Shown here: positions 49,874-61,129 of the stretch, in pieces | Layout of the letters: each line of letters begins with the position of its first letter | Numbering within the stretch: position 1 is the stretch's first letter | Origin: Glycine soja | Taxonomy: Eukaryota > Streptophyta > Magnoliopsida > Fabales > Fabaceae | Direction of reading: 5' to 3' | DNA: 64,000 nt | Assembly (NCBI RefSeq): GCF_004193775.1 | Contig: NC_041002.1 | Coordinates: forward strand, 7,117,261 to 7,181,260 | Translations under genes and position numbers: made by a program | Notes under the pieces: model-generated | Seen by the model: the letters and a program-made list of their open reading frames with translations, nothing else | Databases searched by the model: none | What the model was told of the DNA's origin: nothing

Positions 49874-50261
49874 CGTCCTTATTTTCTGAAAATAACACTT
49901 TAATGAGAAATGATCCAATGAAAAGAACAAGTTTATAAGTAGTTCACAAATAGTATTTTTTCCTCAGCCTAACATGGTAACCAGAACAAACAAACCATAG
50001 TATCACAAATTAAGTCCGTAAAAATGATACTTTGAAAAAAATATATAAAACATTTATTTCATGCATATAATTAAAAGAATCAATAGTTTGTATAACCAAA
50101 CATTTGTGTCCCAAATACTGATCTCTATATACTAAGTTATTCTCACTAATCATCGTGCCTTACTCCTTAATTCTCAAAACCGATGTGAATCTCAAATTTA
50201 CTTATCTTTTTGGTTTCTAAAATTAGTGAGTCTAAGACTCACTATGAATCATAAATTCACC
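49874..50261. other. AT-rich spacer between two arrays
   Basis: No gene or recognisable element. It separates the retroelement block from the 350-bp array. Confidence 0.5.
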
Positions 50262-51671
50262 AAAGTCTATGAGTTCATCTATATGTAATGACATCCCACT
50301 ATCTTTACTATTCAAGATGGAGGTATTTCATATCTCATGGATAGAAATAGGTTCTAAAATAATGTATTTCATTCTAGATAAAATATCCCTCATTCTATTT
50401 CCAAAATAGAATACACACTGTCATTTATTCCTAGAAGCTAATAACTGACTCACAATAAAAAAAATGTCATTCCCAAGGACTATCAATTGAATTATCAAAC
50501 AATAGAAGTTTATTAAGAAAAAATTCAAGTTAATGTCAACATACAACAAGGTCACCCTTAAATTCCTAGTTTTCTTATCAACCCCCCTCCCCCCCACCTA
50601 AAAAAAATCACATTTTCACTAAAGTCTATGAGTTCATCTTTATGTAATGACATCCTACTACCTTTACTATTCAAGATGGAGGTATTTCATATCTCATGGA
50701 TAAAAATATGTTCTAAAATAATGTATTTCATTCTAGATAAAATATCCCTCATTCTATTTCCAAAATAGAATACACATTGTCATTTATTCCTAGAAGCTAA
50801 TAACTAACTCACAATAAAAAAATGTCATTCCCAATGACTATCAATTGAATTTCCAAACAATAGAAGTTTATTAAGAAAAAAATCAAGTTAATGTCAACAT
50901 ACAACAAGGTCACCCTTAAATTCCTAGTTTTCTTATCAACCCCCTCCTAAAAAAATCACATTTTCACTAAAGTCTATGAGTTCATCTCTATGTAATGACA
51001 TCCTACTACCTTTACTATTCAAGATGGAGGTGTTTCATATATCATGGATAGAAATATGTTCTAAAATAATGTATTTCATTCTAGATAAAATATCACTCAT
51101 TCTATTTCCAAAATAGAATACACACTGTCATTTATTCCTAGAAGCTAATAACTGACTCACAATAAAAAAATGTCATTCCCAATGACTATCAATTGAATTA
51201 TCAAACAATAGAAGTTTATTAAGAAAAAAATCAAGTTAATGTCAACATACAACAAGGTCACCCTTAAATTCCTAGTTTTCTTATCAACCCCCCTCCTAAA
51301 AAAAATCACATTTTCACTAAAGTCTATGAGTTCATCTCTATGTAATGACATCCTACTACCTTTACTATTCAAGATGGAGGTATTTCATATCTCATGGATA
51401 GAAATATGTTCTAAAATAATGTATTTCATTCTAGATAAAATATCGCTCATTCTATTTCCAAAATAGAATACACACTGTCATTTATTCCTAGAAGCTAATA
51501 ACTGACTGACAATAAAAAAAATGTCATTCCCAATGACTATCAATTGAATTATCAAACAATAGAAGTTTATTAAGAAAAAATTCAAGTTAATGTCAACATA
51601 CAACAAGGTCATCCTTAAATTCCTAGTTTTCTTATCAACCCCCCTCCCCCCCCTCCTAAAAAAAATCACAT
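50262..51671 (+). repeat. four-copy tandem array, ~350-bp units
   Basis: Units begin at 50262, 50621, 50969 and 51319 with AAAGTCTATGAGTTCATC; the steps are 359, 348 and 350 bp, and the fourth unit ends near 51671. Copies differ by only a few per cent by eye. Length differences come mostly from a C-rich run near each unit's end ('caacccccctcccccc' in unit 1, shorter in units 2 and 3). Each unit includes the near-palindrome ATTCTATTTCCAAAATAGAAT. Minus-strand frames of 66-71 codons repeat with the units and carry no family signature. Confidence 0.95.
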
Positions 51672-52750
51672 TACTCAAGAAATCATTAAATCAAACACAA
51701 TTATATACAAACAAAAAATCATATTTTTCTTATCAAGAATACCAAAGAAATCACATCCCAAAAGTTTGTTCCATAAAAGTTTAGAAAATACGTTGTTCTA
51801 CTTACCTTTGAACGGATAATGCTCCCTTCCATGATGATGCTCCAAGAATTTCTCCCAACGACTTCCTTTACTCTTTTTGCTTTTGGAGTGAGACTTAGGT
51901 TTTCCAATTATGAGTGTTAATATTTGCTCTAAATGATTAGTTAAGATTATATCATTCCATCGCCTTTAAATTTTAAAAGATAAAAGTAATATTTGTGTCC
52001 TTTCCCTATTTGCCTCTCACATTTGTCTATTTTGTGGTCTTGCCATTTCCTCATTTATCCCCTTCTTTAAAGATGATTTGTTTTTTGAAAAACTTCTCTT
52101 AGGAGCAATTTGATCTATTCCCACTACTTTTCAAAAAATGGTAGTGAGAATAACAATAGTTGAAATAGTTATTCTCTAAAAATATTGAGCGGTAGTTTTA
52201 ACTTCAATATATGTGATATATTTAGAGGATTTAATTCAGTTGATTGAACAATGTGAATGAGTTATTGTAATTTATCTTCAACTTTTACATATAAGAAAAA
52301 AATAGACATGACATATCTTATTCTTGTGGAGGTTCCAATATCCTTAAGTTTTATTTCCTTGATTGTAGTATACGTGCAAAATGCTTTTGGGGAAATTAAG
52401 TTGACCTTGCTTAATAGAATGAAAGAATAATTCATCTGAGCCCACTAAAGCGGGTCACTAGCTAAATGCTAAAGGATGTTGCTTCCTGTACTCCCATTAT
52501 TGCTTCCTACTGTGTCTCATAGCACTCCGAAAAATCCAATCCAGAATGCAATTAGTGCAGGAAGTTTTAGCCAATGCTAAAGTGGTAATTTTGTACCCTG
52601 GCCAAGTTAAGCTCTAAGGTAGCAATCATAGATGGCTACGTTACATAAATTATATTATAAATATTCTCCTATACGTTGCTGGCCTTGAACTGCAGTAATG
52701 ACAGAACAGAATAATCACTTTATAGAAATTCCTAAAAGTATAACATCATT
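51672..52750. other. intergenic DNA, includes the PPR gene 3'UTR
   Basis: No gene was seen. The 3'UTR of the minus-strand PPR gene would lie just left of 52751; no polyadenylation site could be fixed. The stretch at about 51780-51910 is a little richer in GC but has no recognisable coding content. Confidence 0.45.
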
Positions 52751-55237
52751 CTAAAATGGTACTAGTTTCAGTGATTTGTTCAAAATGCAATTGCTAGTTT
52801 CTCTCTGCAAGTTATAAACACTAAAATCCTCAGAAAACATGAAACTACTATGCATTGTACCATAGCATTGTACATCACATCCTTGTTCCCGTGCCAAACT
52901 TTGAAAATTATCTAAAAATCTGTAAATTTCATCCATTTGCCATGCAGAAGAAGTATCTCCGGCTCCAAACCTGTAAATTTTATCATCTATCTCAATTGAA
53001 CTGTACCCCGGGACCTTCTTCAGTCCCATTCCTTCCATCCTTGATCTCACCTTTCTGGATTCATACCAGTTTCCTCCCTCAGCATATATGTTAGATAACA
53101 ACGTGTAGTATCCTGTATCATTTGTTCTTATTTCTCTAAGTTCTTTATGGATGTTATGAATCAAGTCCATCCTCCCATGTATTCTACACCCATTAAGCAA
53201 AGCACCCCATATGCTAGCATCTATATGCTGACATGTTGACTTAATTATCTCATAAGCTCCATCAATATCACCGGCACGGCTTAGAAGATCAACTATAGAG
53301 GCAAAATGTTCTGCATTAGGCACTATGCCATAATCCCTCATTGAGTTAAAATAGAACTTCCCTTCTTCCACTGATCCAGCATGCCTGCAGGCAGATAAGA
53401 TATTCATGAAGGTTACTTCGTTTGGTTTAATATGTGACTCTACCATTTTAGTGAAGAGGGTGGTGGCAGCAGTTATTTGACCATGTATGCCATATGCAGC
53501 AATCATGGCACTCCATGACACCACACTTTTCTCTGGCATGCTATTGAAAACACCTTGAGCCGTTTTAAGGTCTCCACACTTGGCATACATGTCAACCAGA
53601 GCTGTATCAATGTAAAGATCCTTCTGCACACCAGATACAACGAGCTTATGGTGAATCCATTTTCCCTTCAGAAGATAACCTGAATTGGAGCATGCTTGAA
53701 TTGCACTTAAGAAGGTCACTTCATTAATGTCCATACAATTGAAACACATCTCATCAAATAGCTTGAGTGCTTCTACTGAAATTCCATTTTGTGAAAACCC
53801 ACAAATCATACAGTTCCATGTCACAATGCTTTTCTCCCAAATCTTGTCAAAAATTGTGTATGCCAAATCCACAAAGCCACATTTTGAATACATATCCATC
53901 AAGGAGTTCTGAACAAATTCATCTGCGAAGCCTCTTTTCGTGACATGACCATGTATCTGCTGTCCAAATCGTACTGAACTAGCACCTGCACAAGCTGAAA
54001 TTGAACTTGCTAAGCTAAATGAGTCCGGCATTAGCCCCTTTTCCAACATACATACAAAGAGCACCATGGCCTCCTCGTTTAAACCCTCCCGTGCATAAAT
54101 TGATATGAGTGTGTTCCATGATACAACACTGCTGTTTCCAATTAAACAGAGAAGCTTTTCACAACTGCTTATTTTCCAACATGCAGCATAGAAATCCATC
54201 AGTGCAGGCCCTAGATCAAGATCAGCACCATCCATTTCTCTCCTCAAAATAAAGCAATGAACAGACTTTCCCTCTTTCAACCAGCCTAACCTAGCACAGC
54301 AACACAGAACACTAATCATTGTCACTGCATTAACTTCCACTTCCGATTCCTGCATTTTCTTAAAAGCATCAATAGCCTCCTCAAAGCATCCGTTTTGATT
54401 ACACGATGAAATCATAGAAGTCCAACAAGCAGTACTGGGATCACTGACACTTTCAAACATCCCTTTTGCTCCACGCAAGTAACTACACTGACCATACATA
54501 ACAATAAGAGAATTCCTCAAACTCGCATCACCAGCCATCTCTTTCCTGATCACATATCCATGCACCGATTTTGCCAACCTCAGACAACCAACTTTACCAC
54601 AAGCCTCAGCTACGCTGAGCATCGTAACCGAGTCTGGTCCAACCCCCTCGGAAACCATCCAACGCAACATCTCCAACCCTTCTCTCGGCCGCCCATTCTC
54701 AACATAACACGCAACAACCGAACTCCATGAAACCAAATCCCTTACACGAATTTCATCAAACACCTTGCGAGCGTCGCTCAAACACCCCAATTCCCCGTAC
54801 ATTCCCAACAACGAAGTGCCAATGACATGATCAGTGCCAAGTCCAGTTTTAACAATCCTCCCATGCACTTTCCTGCCCACAACCAAGCCCCCAACGACAG
54901 AAATAGCTTTGATAACAGAAGGGTAGAGGAAGGTGCAGTTTTGGGTGAGGCGTGAACCCTTTTGAATGTGGTGGTGGTAAAGCGAAACCACTTGGTCAAA
55001 CAGGTGGTGCCAGAGGTAACACTTGATGAGGACGCCGAACATGAAGGAATCGGGTGATGGGTGGGTTTCAAAAACGAGTCTTGATGAGTGGAGAGAACCC
55101 ATTCGGGCGTAGGACTCGAGGAGCTTGGTGGAGGCAAGTGGGTCGCTGTGGAGACCAGTGACAACGAGGTGGGCGTGGAGTTGGGAGAGGGACCTTAAGG
55201 TAGAACATGACCTGAACAATGGCATGTACAATGTCAT
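52751..55237 (-). CDS. PPR protein, PLS class with E/E+ domains
   Basis: One intronless frame of 828 residues from ATG 55237 to the stop at 52751. Most of residues ~15-670 is a run of PPR motifs of alternating P, L and S type, with repeating signatures such as NSLIVMYGQC, ALVDMYAKCGDL, VVSWSAMIAAYGIHG and PNEVTFMNILSACRHAG. After these come E (about 674-738, beginning ASIWGALLNGCRIHG) and E+ (about 739-785, LKKVPGYSSIEID..YRFGAGD) regions. There is no DYW domain. The family binds organellar transcripts in sequence-specific fashion; PLS-E proteins usually specify C-to-U editing sites and need a DYW partner. The opening MTLYMPLFRSCSTLRSLSQL matches my memory of Arabidopsis At1g69350 (787 residues), predicted mitochondrial; this copy has about 40 extra C-terminal residues. 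The target RNA cannot be read from sequence without code analysis. Confidence 0.96.
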   Translation of the reverse strand: MTLYMPLFRSCSTLRSLSQLHAHLVVTGLHSDPLASTKLLESYARMGSLHSSRLVFETHPSPDSFMFGVLIKCYLWHHLFDQVVSLYHHHIQKGSRLTQNCTFLYPSVIKAISVVGGLVVGRKVHGRIVKTGLGTDHVIGTSLLGMYGELGCLSDARKVFDEIRVRDLVSWSSVVACYVENGRPREGLEMLRWMVSEGVGPDSVTMLSVAEACGKVGCLRLAKSVHGYVIRKEMAGDASLRNSLIVMYGQCSYLRGAKGMFESVSDPSTACWTSMISSCNQNGCFEEAIDAFKKMQESEVEVNAVTMISVLCCCARLGWLKEGKSVHCFILRREMDGADLDLGPALMDFYAACWKISSCEKLLCLIGNSSVVSWNTLISIYAREGLNEEAMVLFVCMLEKGLMPDSFSLASSISACAGASSVRFGQQIHGHVTKRGFADEFVQNSLMDMYSKCGFVDLAYTIFDKIWEKSIVTWNCMICGFSQNGISVEALKLFDEMCFNCMDINEVTFLSAIQACSNSGYLLKGKWIHHKLVVSGVQKDLYIDTALVDMYAKCGDLKTAQGVFNSMPEKSVVSWSAMIAAYGIHGQITAATTLFTKMVESHIKPNEVTFMNILSACRHAGSVEEGKFYFNSMRDYGIVPNAEHFASIVDLLSRAGDIDGAYEIIKSTCQHIDASIWGALLNGCRIHGRMDLIHNIHKELREIRTNDTGYYTLLSNIYAEGGNWYESRKVRSRMEGMGLKKVPGYSSIEIDDKIYRFGAGDTSSAWQMDEIYRFLDNFQSLAREQGCDVQCYGTMHSSFMFSEDFSVYNLQRETSNCILNKSLKLVPF

Positions 55238-57773
55238 GTTTGATTTTCTGTTTTTTGTTTTCTAGTTTGTGTTTTGGTTTTCTGTTTTCTGTTTTTCTAT
55301 TTTTTGTGTTTGGGTTTTGGTTGATAATAATGTGAGATGATGAGGGAGAAGGAAATGGAGCGAGGAGAGTTTGGAGAAGATAGGGTAAGGGAAGGGTCAA
55401 GGAAAGGAAATAAGGGAAGGGGAGAAGAGGCATCAAGCTCGCGGGAACAGAAAAGATTTGGATTCGTTTGAGTGACAGCCATCTTTGTGGGAAAGATTTA
55501 TTTTATGAATACGATTTGAAAACAGATAGTGAGAAACAATTCAATTGAGTTAAACTTTCTTGTTTGTGAATTTTAACCGTCATGTTTGCGGGAAAGACTT
55601 TTTTTTTTTTATTAATTTATTTGATTCATTATTTATTGAATAAATCATCAATTTGTTTGGTAAAAAAATCATCAATTTGTTACCCAAAGATTACCACTCC
55701 TAATTAGTTACTAAACTAATAAAATTATATAACTAATCTTTCAAGTACTGAATATCTATTGATTTAGTCTTTAAATTAATATATTTTACTAACATTCAAT
55801 GACCAATTTAAAATACTTAGAGGATTTTATAGCATAATTTCTAATAAGACACCAATTGTGAAAGAAAACGTAAGTATATTTTAGAATTTTTTACTTTAAT
55901 GACAAGTGTTATCTTCACATAACAAGAAACAAAATCATATAGGGAAAAAATTTCACATGTTATATCAACAAACTAGTTCAATAAACTTAAAATAATCTAT
56001 TACTATTATGTATAAATTGGACTAGAATGAGGTGTCTATGTAAGATGAACTGAGTTTATGTATTTAAAATGGATTAAGTTGATATACCGATCATTCTAAG
56101 TCTCTTCTTGATCCTCAAGTTAATAAATATTTCACTAAAGTATCGTGAAATAAAAAGTGTACCTCATTTATTAATGTTAGTTGTATTTATAAAAACTTAA
56201 GATGGGTTGAATTTGTTAATGTAGAACCTAAGATTAATGTAATATTTTCCTGTCATGATCTCATCTTAGAAATCTTACTCTTAAATGTTGATTGACCCAA
56301 CATTTTGAAACTAATTGCTCACTAAACGGATTGAGCCTCAAACTTAGTTTAAAACAATTATCAAATTTATTTGATTTATTGGGAAATCATTTTTAGTGTT
56401 AAATGTTAGTTGTTAGTTTATTAACTTTTTTTAGCAAACAAAAATTTGAATTGACAATCTCTCTTCTGTTTTATTTGTCATTCACCACCAAATCAATCTT
56501 ATATCTCATATTTATCGAAAAATCATAAACCAAGTATTCATTAAATATGGTGATACAAATCAATTAACCAAATCAAAGGAAGCACTTACTTGAGAATATT
56601 AGTCTCAATTATAATTTTTTAGTTCAATTGCAGCGCATAAATTCAGTTTTAGATAAATGTTATTTGGTACCATCTTGGTAAGCATACCGAATGACACAAT
56701 TAATATATAATGAATAAAATTGTCATTTTAAGGGTTTATAAATTACCTAGGAAAAAGACAATGAAAATGCCTCCAAATAGTTCACAAACGTGAACTCATT
56801 ACTATTCATTCAACTAAAATTTACACAAACATAAAATTACTTGCGTTGGCTGCACGCTATTAAAAGAGTAGTTAGAGCTAGTCAGTATACATGGCCTTTG
56901 CATACTTCCTCCAACTATGTATCCAAAAAGGAAAATTTTGTCATCCAAAGGCAGAGATCATGTGCAAGAGTGCCGCAGTAGCTTAAGTAGAAAAACACAT
57001 GAATTGGGTGGATTTTTTTACGTTTGAAATTAATTGAGTTTGTGCTTATAATAACTTGTAATTGGATCCTAACAGATTGTCATCTCAAGGATTATCTAAC
57101 GAACTACTACATTCAAAGCACAGGCAGATTCTACAGTATATTCTATGGGTATACTGTATACTAATTGCGGAGAATAACAGTATTTAATGTTCTGCAATCA
57201 GTAACAAGTAACAACTATATATATATCTATACTGATTTCTTTAGAACACACAATAATAACTAACACTCAGTTCTTAGTTTCATTTTACAAAGTATGAGAC
57301 TTAAGCCTAGATTAGAAGCATGAGATTCTAGTATAAGTAAGGTCTTGAGATTCTAGTATCGCATTGAGATGATCATCATCACAACTTTGAAAGGCTGGGA
57401 TTATAGTAAAATATGCTCGATTATAAAGACAAATTCTCCCATTTCAGGAGCTAATTTTTTTCTGAACAACACTATATTACATGTATATGAGGTAGGGTTA
57501 GGTGGGTAATCAGTATCTTCACGACAATGATAAAGGCATGGAATATGAAAACTCATACAACAGACTATAACATGTGAATATGCGAGTGATCACACAAGAA
57601 GGCAATCATCATTGCGCATGCAACACAAGGAATGTTTTCTTGTCTTTAAGTTTTCCTGCAAAGCCGATCAACTGATTCATCAAATATATCGTCAGAAGAC
57701 TTTCAACCTCTCAATCCCCAACCAAATTGAACAGTATATAGTCTCACTGGTAATTTAAGCTTTGCCTCCGTCT
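55238..57773. other. intergenic DNA between the PPR and ClpF-like genes
   Basis: 55238-55500 is the upstream region of the PPR gene and is T/G-rich on the + strand. Beyond that I see AT-rich DNA with no gene. The ClpF-like 3'UTR (minus strand) probably covers part of 57500-57773. The two genes are both on the minus strand, 2.5 kb apart. Confidence 0.45.
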
Positions 57774-60561
57774 TCATTCATCATTTGGTGGGTCAATGGG
57801 TATTTCATGCCTTGGTTTATTGTACTTCTCCCTTAGTTGCTTAATTGGGATGAAATCTCCTGCTGAATCCATTCCATAGAATAGAAAAGAGATGTAGGGA
57901 TGATCGAATCTTCCCTGGGCACCAGTAAAAGCGCAAATTCAATGATAGAAATAATAGCATAGTGTATGTCTTTCAAGTATAGATCTAATCTATTCAACAT
58001 GTCTGGTTTATCAGGTGTTAAAAGATTCTCCTCTGGAACTGAAAAAATAAAAGAGAAAAATCAATCTGCAAGTTATTTGTTTTCAGCAAGAAACCAAGAA
58101 GATGATGGAAATTGATACCACAGAAAATAAGCATATCAAAGCAGTTAGTCCACTTGTAAGTCAAATCTTTCGATAAGCAATGGTGTATAAATAACAAAAT
58201 ATTTGTTCATGAGGAAGAGTGGTAATAAATACCATTAAATCTAATACAAGCAAACATATAAGCCTAAGGAATTAAGTAATCAAGCTTTACCATATGCCAC
58301 CAATAGATTTGGTTCAGCATGTACATCAACAAGAACCTAGACATTAAAAAAGGAAACAATTAAATGCCAGCAGTAGCACATTTCTTAACCAAAGCCAAAC
58401 TCAACCATTAACAAAATAAAATAAACTAATATGGCCATAGATCAACAAACAACAAATACATTTCCAACAACCGCATTGTCTTGCATGCAAGTAATCATGA
58501 AAATGATGTTTTATCCAAAATGTCCACTCAGTATGAAGAGAAACAATTTAAAGAAGCACATGGTCCTCCCATCAACTTGATGCAGCCTATCAAATGATAA
58601 CGGAGACCATCAAAGTCAACCTTATAATAACATAGAGACGACAATTAGTGGTGAAATCTCTTGCATTAAAATTTCCACATGTTATTGCTTAATTAATAAT
58701 GCCTAAGCAGTATTTGTATTGCAGGATCTATTATTCTACAGGTTGAAGTTGAACTACAATAATTAATAAGAATTGAAGAGTACAAGATGAATAGGAGTTT
58801 GTAATTAGCAAGTCAAAATAAATTAATTCAAAATTAAATTTGACCTTGTAGAAAAAGAATAATTCATGCAAAGGCAATTTGTATAATGAAGTTAATAAAA
58901 CCTGATAAAATGGTTGAGCGGAACCACGAGACAATTTTTTAACTTGTGCATTTTCCATCCATGAACTTGATTCACTGCATACTGGATCCATTCCACAGAT
59001 GACAGCTTTATAGCCTGCAATGTATGTTAAACATTAAGCAATCAAAATGTAGGAAGTGGGAAGGGAAACATATCCTCCGCAATTCAGATATTCAACTTAT
59101 CAATGCGTAAATCCATACGATAAATTTACATGGTGTTGCCAATCAGGTTCTTTCTTCCTGCACTATAGATATATTAGATTTCCATAGCCTACAAGTTGGG
59201 TTAGGCAATTATATCTCCAGAATCATACTTGCTCTATAGAAAAGCTTCAGAGTACAATCAATAAGCATCATTGTAATTGTTTGATCACATTGCATACTAT
59301 AAATGCAATTAATAATGATTTTTCGTATTAATGGAAGGTGTTTCAACCACTTACCAAATTTTTTATGTCTCACTTTCTGCCCCAAGCGGAATGCATATTG
59401 TGCATTTTCATGAGCCAAAGCTTTAGCCGATGCAGCTAGAGACTCTGCTTCAAGTTTGGAAATTTCATCACGTAATTCAGCAGCCAAGGCATAATGCTCA
59501 TTCTCAATAGCATTCTGGAGGTCTGAACTGCAAGGAAAACAGAATTAATCACTGTCAGATTTCAAGTTGACCCACACATATGTAAAAGGAAGAAAAAGCC
59601 AGTGACTCATCAAGAACAAGTCAGCTTGACACAAAAGATGAAGAAAACTAACTGAAGACGTATAATACTTATAGCTTTATCTTGTGCTTCACTTTTTGAA
59701 GACAATCCCCTTTTTGACTGTTGTTGCTTGATTACCTCTTCTTCAACCTTCGAAAAACAATATTTTTTCAACAAGCAGCAAGTCATTCAATGCTCCAACC
59801 CCACAAAATTTAGATAACTTGAACACACAAAAATATAGACAAATATGCATTCTTACGCTGATACACACGCTATCATTTTAAGTTATAGAGGAACCACTAG
59901 ATTCATACACACAAATTCAAGGGAGACAAAAAACAGACAAAACCAAAAACCACTGATATAAACTGAAAAGCATAAATTATACTTCAAGTAAGCCTTGCAA
60001 ACATAATCCACAAAATTTGGTTTAGCCATATAGGATACCAGAACAGGATGAGTGGCTCATTATCGAACCTCAGCAAGTTTGTTCCTCAGCTGCTTTGCAA
60101 TGTCATACTGCTCCATATTTAAAGCATACTGGCATTCAGAAGTTCCAAACAAACGAAGCATTAAGAACTCTTCATAAATTTGAAATAAACCCTACAGGTC
60201 TACACCACTTAACTTCTTACACAAGAGTAAAAGCAGCCAAAACCTGTACTCTTGTGGCCAAGTCCAACTGAAAGAAGAAGAACATCAAGATATCCTCATT
60301 AGCACTCTCGCTGTGCTCCGAACTCACATCCAACCCTTGTTCTCCCCCTCTAAACATCCATGCTGCTTCAGCCCTGAAACCACTGTGCCTTGTTAAGAAC
60401 AAGCTCTGAACAGAATTGTTCCAAACCAAGTTTCTGCCAGTGGAAGAGGTAATTTGGGATCTCTTGAATGGCTCAAAGGGTGCCATCCAAGATGGTGAGG
60501 ATCCACATAACCTGCTCTTTCCACAGGTTGCCAGAGTGCTCAATGACACAACTTGCACCGT
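57774..60561 (-). CDS. CLPF: ClpF-like Clp protease adaptor (UVR motif, YccV-like domain)
   Basis: Eight exons on the minus strand: 60561-60244, 60128-60069, 59747-59653, 59527-59355, 59014-58902, 58336-58291, 58038-57999, 57909-57774, all with GT-AG introns. Together 981 nt counted from ACG 60561, 326 codons, close to Arabidopsis ClpF (about 330). Order: Ser/Thr-rich N terminus like a chloroplast transit peptide; a UVR-like segment NMEQYDIAKQLRNKLAEVEE (about 110-129); a UVR motif SDLQNAIENEHYALAAELRD (about 159-178); then a YccV/HspQ-like domain from YAFRLGQKVRHKKFGYKAVI to HPYISFLFYGMDSAGDFIPI. ClpF works with ClpS1 in chloroplasts to select substrates for the ClpC chaperone. Two oddities: no ATG opens the conserved N terminus (ACG at 60561, GTG next; first in-frame ATG is 60486, codon 26), and exon 8 must use the second of two acceptors to keep frame. 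I place the start at ACG only provisionally. Confidence 0.88.
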
Positions 60562-60591
60562 TCTTTTGAGGGAAAGCCAAAAAATTATTCC

Positions 60592-60654
60592 TCACTCAAT
60601 GGGGTAAAACAGAAACACAAATTCACCCTTTTTCTCAAGAGAGTGTTCCTGCAT
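60592..60654 (-). other. in-frame uORF upstream of the ClpF-like gene
   Basis: ATG at 60654 opens 20 codons, ending in TGA (60594-60592) in the same frame as the ClpF coding region, 10 codons before ACG 60561. Translation from this ATG cannot reach the main frame without readthrough or splicing. Confidence 0.5.
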
Positions 60655-61066
60655 TAATGAAAATTACATGAGGGGGGATTATGAAGGTTCAAAACCTTAA
60701 TCTGCAAATTCAATAATTCATACCCCACTAAAAAATGAAAGTACGGATTTCATTTTTCCCTCAAAATTAGCAAAATTTTGGTCAAATTGGACTTCGACTG
60801 AACCATTTCTTATCTGGGTATAGCGAGGAAAATTAGGACTAGAAATGGAAGCCGGAAACAACATGTGGGTATCGTTTTGCTTTTCAGAAAATCAAAGATA
60901 AGCTTTGAAATTTGAATGCAATAAACTATGAGGAAAGTATTCAGTAAAAATTTCCCGGGAAATAAACAGAAAAACATTACTAAAGTGCAGAACAGAAAAA
61001 CGAGTAGGACCAGATGGTTTCAAACTGCGTCGATGGCCTCACACTATCACGAGAAACCAATATAAA

Positions 61067-61068
<2 letters not shown>
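60655..61068 (-). promoter_or_regulatory. leader and promoter region of the ClpF-like gene
   Basis: The region 5' of the gene, less AT-rich than the DNA beyond it. It is bounded by a long (AT)n tract at 61069-61127. No TATA box could be chosen with confidence. The sequence 'tttggctttccctcaaaag' just 5' of ACG (60563-60581) is pyrimidine-rich and ends in AG, so an upstream leader intron with an acceptor there is conceivable. Confidence 0.4.

Positions 61069-61127
<59 letters not shown>
61069..61127. repeat. (AT)n microsatellite
   Basis: An uninterrupted AT tract of about 58 bp followed by an A run; the longest dinucleotide repeat in the window. It lies about 500 bp upstream of the ClpF-like start region. 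Confidence 0.95.

Positions 61128-61129
<2 letters not shown>

Noticed and set aside
54778..55164. 128-codon minus-strand frame overlapping the PPR gene
   Set aside because: Alternate-frame shadow of the PPR coding sequence.
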